The notes under the pieces: generated by a model
What the model saw: the letters and a program-made list of their open reading frames with translations, nothing else
What the model was told of the DNA's origin: nothing
The model's database searches: none
Position numbers and translations under genes: made by a program
Source: Bacteroides sp.
GTDB taxonomy: Bacteria; Bacteroidota; Bacteroidia; Bacteroidales; Bacteroidaceae
Assembly (NCBI GenBank): GCA_021204375.1
Contig: JAJPZL010000493.1
Span: 1-11,549 of the forward strand
Length of the DNA: 11,549 nucleotides
Direction: 5' to 3'
Part shown: positions 1 through 7,643 of the stretch, one piece after another
How positions within the stretch are numbered: the first letter of the stretch is position 1
Layout of the letters: each line of letters starts with the position of its first letter

Positions 1-1538
1 CAATAAATCAACGGACATCATGCGGATAATCATATATCGAAAAAGCTGACAGATATGTTATTGAGGAAGACAAAACCTACAGTTTCAAATTATATGCCAA
101 TACAAACTGGGTGATAAAACAACCTTTTATCAATGATCTGACATGGCTTGGAGAGATGGTAGAGATTGATGAGAATGATATAAGCGGAGGAAGTACGCTG
201 GATAATACGATGGAGGACTCAGCCCGGGAGATTTCTTTTATATTCAAAAACAATGTAATCGAAAAGGATATATCTATGGACATTCCTGTTTATATTGAAT
301 TTGATGACTTAGGAGAGAAGATTATGAAAGAGTATACTTTCCATATATACGGAGAAGCAAATTCGGATGCTGATGTAAGATTTGCAGAAGAAGCAAATTG
401 TTATGTACTGTAGACCCAAGGAAAAGGAGTGTCTATTCCGGTAAGCCAGACAAACAGATATTATGAAAAATATCCAAATACATCAGACGCCAATTATTAT
501 GAAACGTACCCTATCAAAGAGAATGAGGCATTAAAAATAAAATTTCTCTGGACTGATCATGAAAATGGATTTAATAAAGGAAAGGATGGTAAGAGTCCTA
601 TCAAATCCATCGAATTCGAGCCTGATAACGATAAGGGGCCAGGTGCACGTATTGTCGTAACCCCAGGAAGTGAGCCGGGAAATGCAGTAATTGCTGTTAC
701 AGATAATAGTGATAATATCCACTGGAGTTGGCATATATGGGTAGTAGATACAAATGAAAACTTTGATCCATACAACGAATCAACCGATTGGCACAACTTC
801 CGCTATTATCAGTTCCTTGACCGGAACCTGGGAGCTCTTTCAGCTGATGGGGAAAATCCAGAAAGTATGGGATTCCATTACCAATGGGGAAGAAAAGATC
901 CCTTTCCCGCAGCCAGTTGACACGAATCCAGTACTTTTATTAAAAGATATAAGGAAGACGGAACTCTCATAGATGATGGTCTTGAAACATTTGAATTTAG
1001 CTGGAGCAATATGAGTAGTAATGCCGATAATCCTTTAAAATCGATTCAGGAACCTCAAACATTCATCAAAAGTCCTTCTACTGTAAATTGGTTTTGGTTA
1101 GCCTGGTCAGCCACTGCGATGTTTGACTTCTGGAATGAGATGGAAGCCGATAACTTCTCAACTTCCCAAAAAGGAATATTTGACCCTTGCCCGGAGGGAT
1201 GGAAAACAGTGCCGGGAGGTGCCAGCTTAGCCAGTGAATGGAATTTACTTCCCAATGCTGTAACATATTATGACAATTATGTGGAAATAAACGATATATT
1301 GGTAAATGGTACATCAGTAGATCTGGGAATATGGCTGCTAACCGGCTATATCGACAATAATTCAGGAACTATTGTTTCGGTAAAGCAAGGGAGTTACTGG
1401 ACCGGTACCCATAATACCAGTTCCGGTTATGAAGCCTTCAGAACTCGTTTTGTGAGTAAGGATGATACACACCCTTCTATTTCATTCGGAAAGAGCAACG
1501 GTCTCCCGATAAGATGTATGCGTCGGGTGGATAAATAA
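1..1538 (+). pseudogene. Decayed Bacteroidetes surface protein with FISUMP-type C-terminal domain (5' end outside window)
   Basis: One reading frame (codons starting at positions divisible by 3) reads as a continuous protein to the TAA at 1536-1538, but is interrupted by TAG at 411-413 and TGA at 918-920. A TAA at 27-29 may be a third stop, though a frameshift near the edge cannot be excluded. No frameshift is needed between the pieces. The sequence runs smoothly through both later stops: ANCYVL-stop-TQGKGVSIPVS matches the linker usual in these proteins, and DPFPAAS-stop-HESSTFIKRY continues the domain. FISUMP hallmarks are FLDRNLGALS and HYQWGRKDPFP (about 808-911), DPCPEGW (about 1185) and the terminal NGLPIRCMRR (about 1500). 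Such proteins are usually exported surface or fimbria-like proteins of unknown ligand. The signal peptide would lie upstream of the window. A working readthrough gene is unlikely because the stops are of different types. The family assignment is by motif memory; the broken state is directly visible. Confidence 0.8.
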
Positions 1539-1585
1539 AAAATGGAATGAGTTTTTAATTAAAACTATTTATTGCCACCGACTGT

Positions 1586-1640
1586 GAAGCCGGCGGTAAC
1601 AGTAGTTGTGCAACAGACACCGGGAAGCCGGCGGCGACAG
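1586..1640. repeat. Imperfect GC-rich 17-bp direct repeat (2 copies) in the metG upstream region
   Basis: GAAGCCGGCGGTAACAG at 1586-1602 and GAAGCCGGCGGCGACAG at 1624-1640 differ only by two adjacent transitions and are spaced 38 bp apart. The first copy forms the 3' arm of an imperfect hairpin: TTGCCACCG (1572-1580) against CGGCGGTAA (1591-1599), with a 10-nt loop, one G-T wobble and one mismatch. In the second copy CCGG at 1620-1623 and 1628-1631 can pair around GAAG. The GC-rich block stands out from the AT-rich sequence around it. No T-tract follows, so it is not a standard terminator. Its function is unknown. Confidence 0.55.
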
Positions 1641-1727
1641 AGTTTTCTGTTCACCGGGAGAATATCTTCCGATGAACGAAATGAACAAAGAATGTCTTAC
1701 AGGATAGGGCATCCTCTCTCCTATTCA

Positions 1728-1759
1728 TTTGCTTCTAAAATTAATAACCTCTATCTTTG
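1728..1759 (+). promoter_or_regulatory. Bacteroidetes sigma-ABfr-type promoter for metG
   Basis: The -33 element TTTG (1728-1731) and the -7 element TATCTTTG (1752-1759, a full match to TAnnTTTG) are separated by 20 bp, within the usual 19-21 bp spacing. Transcription would start near 1765, giving a leader of roughly 30 nt before the metG ATG at 1798. With 9-10 bp gaps and no visible terminator after metG, the transcript may continue into the flippase and fucosyltransferase-like genes. Confidence 0.8.
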
Positions 1760-1797
1760 CACCTTCACTCAAGTAAAATAAGCACTATTATATAAGT

Positions 1798-3837
1798 ATG
1801 GAAAAGAAATTTAAACGGACAACGGTTACTTCTGCATTGCCCTATGCGAATGGTCCTGTTCATATCGGACACCTGGCCGGGGTCTATGTTCCGGCGGATA
1901 TTTATGTACGCTACCTAAAATTGAAGAACGAAGAGGTGCTCTTTATCGGGGGTTCTGACGAGCACGGTGTACCGATCACGATCCGTGCCAAAAAAGAGGG
2001 GGTTACCCCGCAGGATATTGTGAACCGTTACCATACGCTGATCAAAGATTCGTTTGAAGAGTTTGGTATATCGTTCGATATCTACTCCCGTACTACTTCG
2101 GAGACGCATCATAAGCTGGCTTCGGACTTTTTCCGTACGTTGTATGATAAAGGTGCTTTTATTGAAAAGAGTTCGGAACAATATTACGACGATGAAGCGG
2201 GACAGTTCCTGGCGGATCGTTATATTACCGGCGAATGCCCTCACTGTCATTCGGAAGGTGCCTACGGAGATCAGTGTGAGAAGTGTGGTACTTCACTGAG
2301 CCCTACCGACCTGATCAACCCGAAAAGTGCGATCAGCGGAAGTGTGCCGGTGATGAAAGAGACCAAACACTGGTACCTGCCGCTGGACCAGCACGAGGAG
2401 TGGCTGCGGAAGTGGATCCTGGAGGATCACAAGGAGTGGCGTCCCAATGTATACGGGCAGTGCAAATCGTGGCTGGATATGGGGTTGCAGCCCCGGGCGG
2501 TAAGCCGTGACCTGGACTGGGGGATCCCGGTACCGGTAGAGGGTGCGGAAGGCAAGGTGTTGTATGTTTGGTTCGATGCTCCGCTGGGTTATGTATCGAA
2601 TACGAAGGAGTTGCTGCCGGATACGTGGGAAACGTGGTGGAAGGATCCGGAAAGCCGGTTGATCCACTTTATCGGAAAGGATAATATTGTGTTCCACTGC
2701 ATTGTTTTCCCGGCTATGCTGAAAGCGGAAGAGAGTTATATATTGCCGGAGAATGTGCCTTCGAACGAGTTCCTGAACTTAGAGGGAGATAAGATATCGA
2801 CTTCGCGCAACTGGGCAGTGTGGCTGCATGAGTATCTGGAAGAGTTCCCGGGTAAGCAGGATGTATTGCGGTATGTATTGACGGCGAATGCACCGGAGAC
2901 GAAGGATAATGATTTTACCTGGAAGGATTTCCAGGCACGCAATAACAGTGAGCTGGTAGCGATCTACGGGAATTTTGTAAACCGTTCGCTGGTACTGACT
3001 GCCAAGTATTTTGATTCGAAGGTTCCGCAGGCGGGTGAACTGACGGAGTATGATAAAGAGGTACTGGCTGAGTTTGCACAGATCAAGAGTGAACTGGAGC
3101 AACTGCTGGATAACTTTAAATTCAGGGATGCGCAGAAAGAGGCGATGAACCTGGCACGTATCGGGAATAAGTACCTGGCGGATACGGAGCCGTGGAAGCT
3201 AGCTAAGACGGATATGGAGCGTGTGGGCACGATCCTGAATATCAGCCTTCAGCTGGTGGCTAATCTGGCTATTGCTTTTGAACCGTTTCTGCCTTTCAGT
3301 TCGCAGAAACTCAGGGATATGCTGAATATGGATACGTTTGAGTGGAACAGCCTGGGACGTACGGATCTTTTGCAGGCGGGTCATCAGCTGGGTAAGCCTG
3401 AGTTGCTTTTTGAAAAGATAGAAGATCCTGTGATCGAAGAGCAGATACAGAAGCTGCTGGCTACCAAAAAAGAGAACGAGGAGAATAACTACAAAGCGAA
3501 CCCGGTCCGGGAGAATATTGAGTTTGACGATTTCCTGAAACTGGATATCCGGGTGGGTACGGTACTGGAGTGCCTGAAAGTACCGAAAACGGATAAACTG
3601 CTTCAATTCAAGATAGAAGATGGATTGGAGACCCGTACCATTGTTTCGGGTATTGCTGGTTACTATCAACCGGAAGAGCTGGTAGGGAAACAGGTGTGCT
3701 TTATTGCCAACCTGGCACCCCGCAAGCTGAGGGGGATCGTTTCGGAAGGGATGATCCTTTCGGCGGAGAATAATGACGGCACTTTGTCGGTGATCATGCC
3801 CCAGAAGGAGGTAAAGCCGGGAAACGAGGTCAAATAA
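1798..3837 (+). CDS. metG: Methionine--tRNA ligase (MetRS) with C-terminal tRNA-binding domain
   Basis: This cytoplasmic class Ia synthetase activates methionine with ATP and charges tRNA-Met, both initiator and elongator. The 679-residue protein is the usual length for the long bacterial form. The Rossmann catalytic domain begins with [11 protein letters not shown] (HIGH at residues 22-25). The zinc knuckle is complete: C147-PH-C150, then C160-EK-C163. The KMSKS loop is the variant KISTS at residues 332-336, within the family pattern. An alpha-helical anticodon-binding domain follows, and residues about 578-679 form the EMAP/Trbp111-like OB-fold ([26 protein letters not shown]), which aids tRNA binding and dimerisation. 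The ATG at 1798 is the first start that preserves the full N-terminal strand before HIGH. It sits about 30 nt below a good promoter and has no obvious Shine-Dalgarno. The gene looks intact and essential. It is oddly placed as the apparent first gene of a polysaccharide cluster, with the flippase ATG 9 bp after its stop. Confidence 0.98.
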   Translation: MEKKFKRTTVTSALPYANGPVHIGHLAGVYVPADIYVRYLKLKNEEVLFIGGSDEHGVPITIRAKKEGVTPQDIVNRYHTLIKDSFEEFGISFDIYSRTTSETHHKLASDFFRTLYDKGAFIEKSSEQYYDDEAGQFLADRYITGECPHCHSEGAYGDQCEKCGTSLSPTDLINPKSAISGSVPVMKETKHWYLPLDQHEEWLRKWILEDHKEWRPNVYGQCKSWLDMGLQPRAVSRDLDWGIPVPVEGAEGKVLYVWFDAPLGYVSNTKELLPDTWETWWKDPESRLIHFIGKDNIVFHCIVFPAMLKAEESYILPENVPSNEFLNLEGDKISTSRNWAVWLHEYLEEFPGKQDVLRYVLTANAPETKDNDFTWKDFQARNNSELVAIYGNFVNRSLVLTAKYFDSKVPQAGELTEYDKEVLAEFAQIKSELEQLLDNFKFRDAQKEAMNLARIGNKYLADTEPWKLAKTDMERVGTILNISLQLVANLAIAFEPFLPFSSQKLRDMLNMDTFEWNSLGRTDLLQAGHQLGKPELLFEKIEDPVIEEQIQKLLATKKENEENNYKANPVRENIEFDDFLKLDIRVGTVLECLKVPKTDKLLQFKIEDGLETRTIVSGIAGYYQPEELVGKQVCFIANLAPRKLRGIVSEGMILSAENNDGTLSVIMPQKEVKPGNEVK

Positions 3838-3846
3838 GAGTTTGTT

Positions 3847-5301
3847 ATGTCCGATAACCTGAAGAGCAAAACCATCAGGAATGTAGTATGGAGTACTATT
3901 GATAAGGCAGGGCAGCAGGTGATCTATATAGGAGTATATATATTGCTGGCTAACCTGCTTACACCGGAAGATTACGGACTGATCGGGGTGCTTACTATCT
4001 TTATGGCTATCTCCAGTGTGATGATAGACAGCGGGTTCAGCTCTGCGCTGATCCATAAAAAGGCCCCGACCGAACAGGACTATAGTTCTGTTTTCTATTT
4101 TAACCTTTTTCTGAGTGTGGGGATCTACCTGCTTCTTTACAGCGGGGCTTCCCTGATAGCAGATATCTTTGGGGATGAACGGCTGGTAGTGTTGTCACGG
4201 ATCACTTTCCTGGCTATTATTGCCAACTCTTTAGGAATTATACATGGAACGCAGCTGAATAAAGAGCTGGATTTTGTTTCTCTGACCAAGATCAACTTTT
4301 TATCCCTGCTGATCTCTTCTGTGACGACGGTGTGGCTTGCGGTAAAAGGGTATGGAGTGTGGGCCCTGGTAGCGCAGACAGTGGTGCTTTCGGTAGCTAA
4401 GTTCTTACTTTATCTTTTATTTAACCGGTGGTATCCCCGGAAACATTTCCGGCTGGCTCCGATCCAGGAGTTCCTGCCTTACAGTTCACGTCTTTTGGGT
4501 GCGGGGTTATTGAATGCTGTCTTTGATAATATCTATGCGCCTTTTATCCGTACGTTGGGTTATCCGTTATCCCAGGTGGGTATCTATACCCAGGCCAATA
4601 AATTGCAGGAGATACCGGCATTGCTTATTTCAAATACTTTTAAAAGTGTATCGTTCCCTACCCTGGCTTCTGTGAAAGAGGATGAAGAGCGGATGAACTG
4701 CATCCTTAGTAAAACCGTACGTACGATCGCGTTTATCGGATTACCGGTTATGTGGGGGCTGGCAGTAACGGGAGACTCTTTTATCCTGCTTATTCTTCCG
4801 GAACGCTGGGCACCGAGCATAGTACTGTTCCGGATCCTCTGTTTTGCAGGGATGATCTCGCCGTTCTTACCGCTGTTTGTTAACCTGTTGCTGGCTAAAG
4901 GGGCCTCTAAAAAGTATCTGCACCTGGAAATTATTACCAAATCTTCTCTGCTGGTTTTTCTGGTGCTGGGATCGTTCGCCGGTATTAAAGGGATAGCGGG
5001 TAGCTGGATCGCTTATAACTACCTGGCGGTAGGGGTGGCCCTGGTATTTACCCGGAAGATCTCCGGGTATGGTTTCCGGGCGTTCTGGAAAGATCTCCGG
5101 GTCTATTTTTTCTCTTCGGTGGTGATGGCGGTTGCCGTATATAGCCTGTCCTGGATAGTGCACGACCGGATGGTATTGCTACCGGTACAGTGTATAACCG
5201 GAATTCTTTTATATACGGGTTGTATGAAGTTTTTCTCTACGGATATTTACTTAGAGACGGAGGAGATCGTAAAAAGAAGGATCAGAAAACCCAGATCATA
5301 G
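3847..5301 (+). CDS. Polysaccharide flippase of the MOP/WzxC type (lipid-linked oligosaccharide transporter)
   Basis: The 484-residue polytopic membrane protein is made of about 12-14 hydrophobic segments. Near the start are IRNVVWSTIDKAGQQ and LANLLTPEDYGLIG, followed by the GFSSALIHKK stretch; these are typical of WzxC-like members of the MOP exporter superfamily (Polysacc_synt family). Such proteins flip undecaprenyl-pyrophosphate-linked glycan units from the cytoplasmic to the periplasmic face of the inner membrane. The length is normal and the C-terminus is a basic tail (KRRIRKPRS). The ATG at 3847 is 9 bp after the metG stop, and the next gene starts 9 bp after this one ends, so all three are probably co-transcribed. 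It is the only transporter gene seen and probably exports the product of the downstream glycosyltransferases. The substrate cannot be read from the sequence. A teichuronic-acid-type exporter annotation would reflect the same family, not a different function. Confidence 0.92.
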   Translation: MSDNLKSKTIRNVVWSTIDKAGQQVIYIGVYILLANLLTPEDYGLIGVLTIFMAISSVMIDSGFSSALIHKKAPTEQDYSSVFYFNLFLSVGIYLLLYSGASLIADIFGDERLVVLSRITFLAIIANSLGIIHGTQLNKELDFVSLTKINFLSLLISSVTTVWLAVKGYGVWALVAQTVVLSVAKFLLYLLFNRWYPRKHFRLAPIQEFLPYSSRLLGAGLLNAVFDNIYAPFIRTLGYPLSQVGIYTQANKLQEIPALLISNTFKSVSFPTLASVKEDEERMNCILSKTVRTIAFIGLPVMWGLAVTGDSFILLILPERWAPSIVLFRILCFAGMISPFLPLFVNLLLAKGASKKYLHLEIITKSSLLVFLVLGSFAGIKGIAGSWIAYNYLAVGVALVFTRKISGYGFRAFWKDLRVYFFSSVVMAVAVYSLSWIVHDRMVLLPVQCITGILLYTGCMKFFSTDIYLETEEIVKRRIRKPRS

Positions 5302-5310
5302 CGAATATAT

Positions 5311-6144
5311 ATGTTAATATTTATCCCGGCAGGAGGGCTTGCCAACAGGCTCCGTTCTATTTGTTCTGCGATACAATTGAGTAAGGATTGTGGTATTCCA
5401 CTGAAAATTATCTGGTTTAAGGATCAGGGGCTGGGATGCCGTTTCAGTGATCTTTTTAATCCGATACAAGAGGAGGGTATTGTCCTGAGAGAGGCAACAT
5501 GGGCCGACAAGTTGTTACTGGACCGACCGCGCAGGAAGAACTTTTATCTTCCCCGGATTTATCAGCGATGGGCTTTTACAGAGAGGTTGTATGAACAACA
5601 GATCACACCGCTCAGGAACAGCAATTTTGATTTCAGGGGATGGGCCACGGCTCAGTCTGCCTATATGGCCTCCTATACGCTCTTTTATCAGTTTCCAGGT
5701 GAGATGTTGCGTACCTGTTTTGTACCTGTACCGGAGATACAGGAAGAATTGGAAAGGGAACTGAAGGATGTAAACGGGGATACGATCGGGATTCATATTC
5801 GCCGGACGGACCATACGATCGCCATTCTGGAGAGTCCTACGGAGCTCTTTTTCCGGAAGATGGATGAGCAGATAGAGAGAGATCCGGCTACCCGGTTCTA
5901 TTTAGCGACCGATTCGCAGGAAGAGAAGAGGGATTTTATGGAGAGGTATGGGGAGAGGATCCGGACTATCCGGCAGGAGGCAGACCGCACCAATAGAGAA
6001 GGAATGCGGGATGCGGTGAAAGAGTTTTTCCTGCTCTCGGCCTGTAAAGAGATATGGGGAAGTTCGGATAGCTCTTTTTCGGAAATGGCCGCTTACCGGA
6101 GTGATATTCCTTTAAAGGTGATCCGGAAAAAGATTAATTCCTGA
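5311..6144 (+). CDS. Fucosyltransferase-like glycosyltransferase (GT11-related, HxRRxD motif)
   Basis: The 277-residue protein is predicted to be cytoplasmic. It opens with the strand-loop IFIPAGGLANRLRSI (residues 3-17), usual for alpha-1,2/1,6-fucosyltransferase-like GT-B enzymes. It carries the GDP-sugar-binding motif HIRRTD at residues 162-167 (HxRRxD, as in GT11, NodZ/FUT8 and protein O-fucosyltransferases). A C-terminal motif, GSSDSSFSEMAAY, begins at residue 250 and corresponds to the SxSSFS stretch of GT11. Its likely role is transfer of fucose or a related sugar from a GDP donor onto the growing lipid-linked glycan. It is somewhat shorter and more divergent than typical GT11 members, so donor and linkage are uncertain. 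The ATG at 5311 directly precedes the first beta-strand. It follows the flippase by 9 bp and ends 128 bp before the next gene, which has its own promoter-like box. Confidence 0.78.
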   Translation: MLIFIPAGGLANRLRSICSAIQLSKDCGIPLKIIWFKDQGLGCRFSDLFNPIQEEGIVLREATWADKLLLDRPRRKNFYLPRIYQRWAFTERLYEQQITPLRNSNFDFRGWATAQSAYMASYTLFYQFPGEMLRTCFVPVPEIQEELERELKDVNGDTIGIHIRRTDHTIAILESPTELFFRKMDEQIERDPATRFYLATDSQEEKRDFMERYGERIRTIRQEADRTNREGMRDAVKEFFLLSACKEIWGSSDSSFSEMAAYRSDIPLKVIRKKINS

Positions 6145-6230
6145 CTGGCAGAACCACCGGTTAAAAGGGAAAAGGAGTTTGCTATTTGTTAAAAAGAGCG
6201 ATAAATAGTGAGGGTATAAGCTATTTTTCG

Positions 6231-6238
6231 TAGTTTTG
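6231..6238 (+). promoter_or_regulatory. -7 box (TAGTTTTG) upstream of the CDP-polyol synthetase gene
   Basis: In the 128-bp gap 6145-6272, TAGTTTTG fits the Bacteroidetes -7 consensus TAnnTTTG exactly. About 20 bp upstream (6207-6210) there is only AGTG, a weak match to the -33 TTTG. A start near 6245 would leave a leader of about 28 nt before the ATG at 6273. This suggests that the synthetase-LicD-GT genes can be transcribed separately from the flippase unit. Short CTATTT motifs occur at 6182, 6221 and 6249 in the same gap, with no clear meaning. Confidence 0.5.
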
Positions 6239-6272
6239 TGAGTAATAACTATTTGATTGAAAACCCACAAGT

Positions 6273-7643
6273 ATGAGAAAGAACATCGCAGTTATTCTGG
6301 CGGGAGGTATAGGAAGTCGTTTTGGATTTTATACACCGAAACAATTTTTTAAGTTAGCCGGTAGAACCGTTATTGAACATACAGTAGAGGCATTTGAAAT
6401 AAATGACAATATAGATCATACTACGATCGTATCCAATCCTTTTTATATTTCGCAGGTAGAGTCACTTATCTTAAAAAATAACTGGAAAAAAGTAAATAAG
6501 GTAATAAGCGGAGGTAAAGAGAGATATAATTCCAGTCTATCCGCGGTGCAGGCCTACGCCCACGAAAAAGTAAATTTAATCTTTCATGAAGCAGTGCGTC
6601 CTTTGGTTACCCAGCGTATTATTAATGATGTGATTGCTACGCTTAAAAGTTACAGAGCAGTAGATGTAGCGATCCCTTCTACCGATACGATCATTCAGGT
6701 GAACGGAGACTTTATAGAGCATATTCCCGACCGGAGCAGGCAGCAAAGGGGACAGACTCCCCAGGCTTTTCATATAGAATTGATCAGGGAGGCTTATTCT
6801 ATCGCTTTAAAAGATCCGGAATTTAAGGTTACGGATGATTGTGGGGTGGTAAAAAAATATATGCCGGAAGAAGAGATCTATGTGGTAAAAGGGGAAGAGA
6901 GTAATATGAAACTGACTTTCCCGGAAGATACTTATCTGTTGGATAAATACCTGCAATTAAGGAAAAATGAGCTGGAAGAGGTACGGTTAGAGCCCAATGT
7001 ATTTTTAAACAAGGTAGCGGTTGTGTTCGGAGGAAGTTACGGGATCGGAAAAGAGATCGTGACGTTACTGAACCAGTATGGGGCAAAAGCGTATGAGTTT
7101 TCAAGGAGTTCGACCCAAACGGATATCTCTTCGAGAGAAGATGTCAGGGAAGCGTTGAAAGGAGTTTTTGAAAAGGAACAACGGATCGATTATGTGATCA
7201 ATCCGGCGGCCGTATTAAAGACAGAGCTCTTAATGAACGCTGATTATGAAACGATCTGTGAAACGGTGAATGTTAATTACCTGGGGGCTGTTCATATTGC
7301 TATGGAGGCTTTTGAATACCTGAAAGAGACGAAAGGTAAATTGCTGTTCTTTACTTCGAACTCTTATATACGGGGAAGGGCCTTCTGTGCCGTTTACTCA
7401 TCTACCAAAGCGGCTATAGTAAATTTTGTGCAGGCAATTGCCCAGGAATGGGAGCCTCTAGGAATCCAGGTGAACTGTATCAACCCGGAACGTACTACTA
7501 CTCCGATGAGGGTGAAGAATTTCGGGATTGAGCCGGAAAGTAGCCTGTTAACTCCTCAACAAGTTGCTTCGGTAAGCGTACAAAGCCTGCTGAAAGATTT
7601 TACAGGACAGGTAATTGATATTAAGAAGAAGGATGAAAAATAA
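6273..7643 (+). CDS. Bifunctional cytidylyltransferase / short-chain reductase, probable CDP-ribitol synthase (Acs1/Bcs1-like)
   Basis: The 456-residue cytoplasmic protein fuses two enzymes. Residues about 1-230 are an IspD/TarI-type cytidylyltransferase: the nucleotide loop AGGIGSRFGFYTPKQF (residues 10-25; R16 and K23 would contact CTP), FHEAVRPLV, RGQTPQAF (159-166) and TDD at 187-189. Residues about 245-456 are an SDR domain. Its cofactor loop is GGSYGIG (253-259) in place of TGxxxGIG, and NPAA (310-313) replaces NNAG. The likely catalytic set is N335, S362, Y375 and K379. This order and length match H. influenzae Acs1/Bcs1, which reduces D-ribulose-5-phosphate with NADPH and activates the product as CDP-ribitol. 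Other CDP-polyols (for example arabinitol) are possible, and plain isoprenoid IspD is unlikely because of the fusion and context. The 5' half is AT-rich (19 of 60 GC at 6481-6540). The last 11 bp overlap licD, so the two are probably translationally coupled. Confidence 0.85.
   Translation: MRKNIAVILAGGIGSRFGFYTPKQFFKLAGRTVIEHTVEAFEINDNIDHTTIVSNPFYISQVESLILKNNWKKVNKVISGGKERYNSSLSAVQAYAHEKVNLIFHEAVRPLVTQRIINDVIATLKSYRAVDVAIPSTDTIIQVNGDFIEHIPDRSRQQRGQTPQAFHIELIREAYSIALKDPEFKVTDDCGVVKKYMPEEEIYVVKGEESNMKLTFPEDTYLLDKYLQLRKNELEEVRLEPNVFLNKVAVVFGGSYGIGKEIVTLLNQYGAKAYEFSRSSTQTDISSREDVREALKGVFEKEQRIDYVINPAAVLKTELLMNADYETICETVNVNYLGAVHIAMEAFEYLKETKGKLLFFTSNSYIRGRAFCAVYSSTKAAIVNFVQAIAQEWEPLGIQVNCINPERTTTPMRVKNFGIEPESSLLTPQQVASVSVQSLLKDFTGQVIDIKKKDEK

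Noticed and set aside
411..920. Programmed readthrough or stop-codon recoding in the surface-protein gene
   Set aside because: At least two different stop codons are involved, no selenocysteine or pyrrolysine signal is seen, and ordinary Bacteroidales do not recode. Decay is simpler.
1550..1566. AT-only palindrome AGTTTTTAATTAAAACT just after the pseudogene as a terminator
   Set aside because: The stem has almost no GC pairs and only a short mixed A/T run follows, too weak to call a rho-independent terminator.
1572..1781. 69-codon plus-strand open frame upstream of metG
   Set aside because: It starts at TTG, spans the GC-rich repeat and the metG promoter, and its translation has no recognisable character.
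3199..4056. 285-residue open frame on the minus strand
   Set aside because: It lies antisense across the end of metG and the start of the flippase, both clearly real. Its translation shows no family motif and is a by-product of codon bias.
6182..6254. Three CTATTT motifs plus one inverted copy (AAATAG at 6203) as an operator
   Set aside because: The units are short and AT-rich and spacing is irregular (39 and 28 bp), so chance is adequate.
6273..6960. Annotation as IspD of the isoprenoid (MEP) pathway
   Set aside because: The domain is of the same superfamily, but the C-terminal SDR fusion, PKQF loop, overlap with licD and glycan-cluster context fit an Acs1/Bcs1-type CDP-polyol synthase better.
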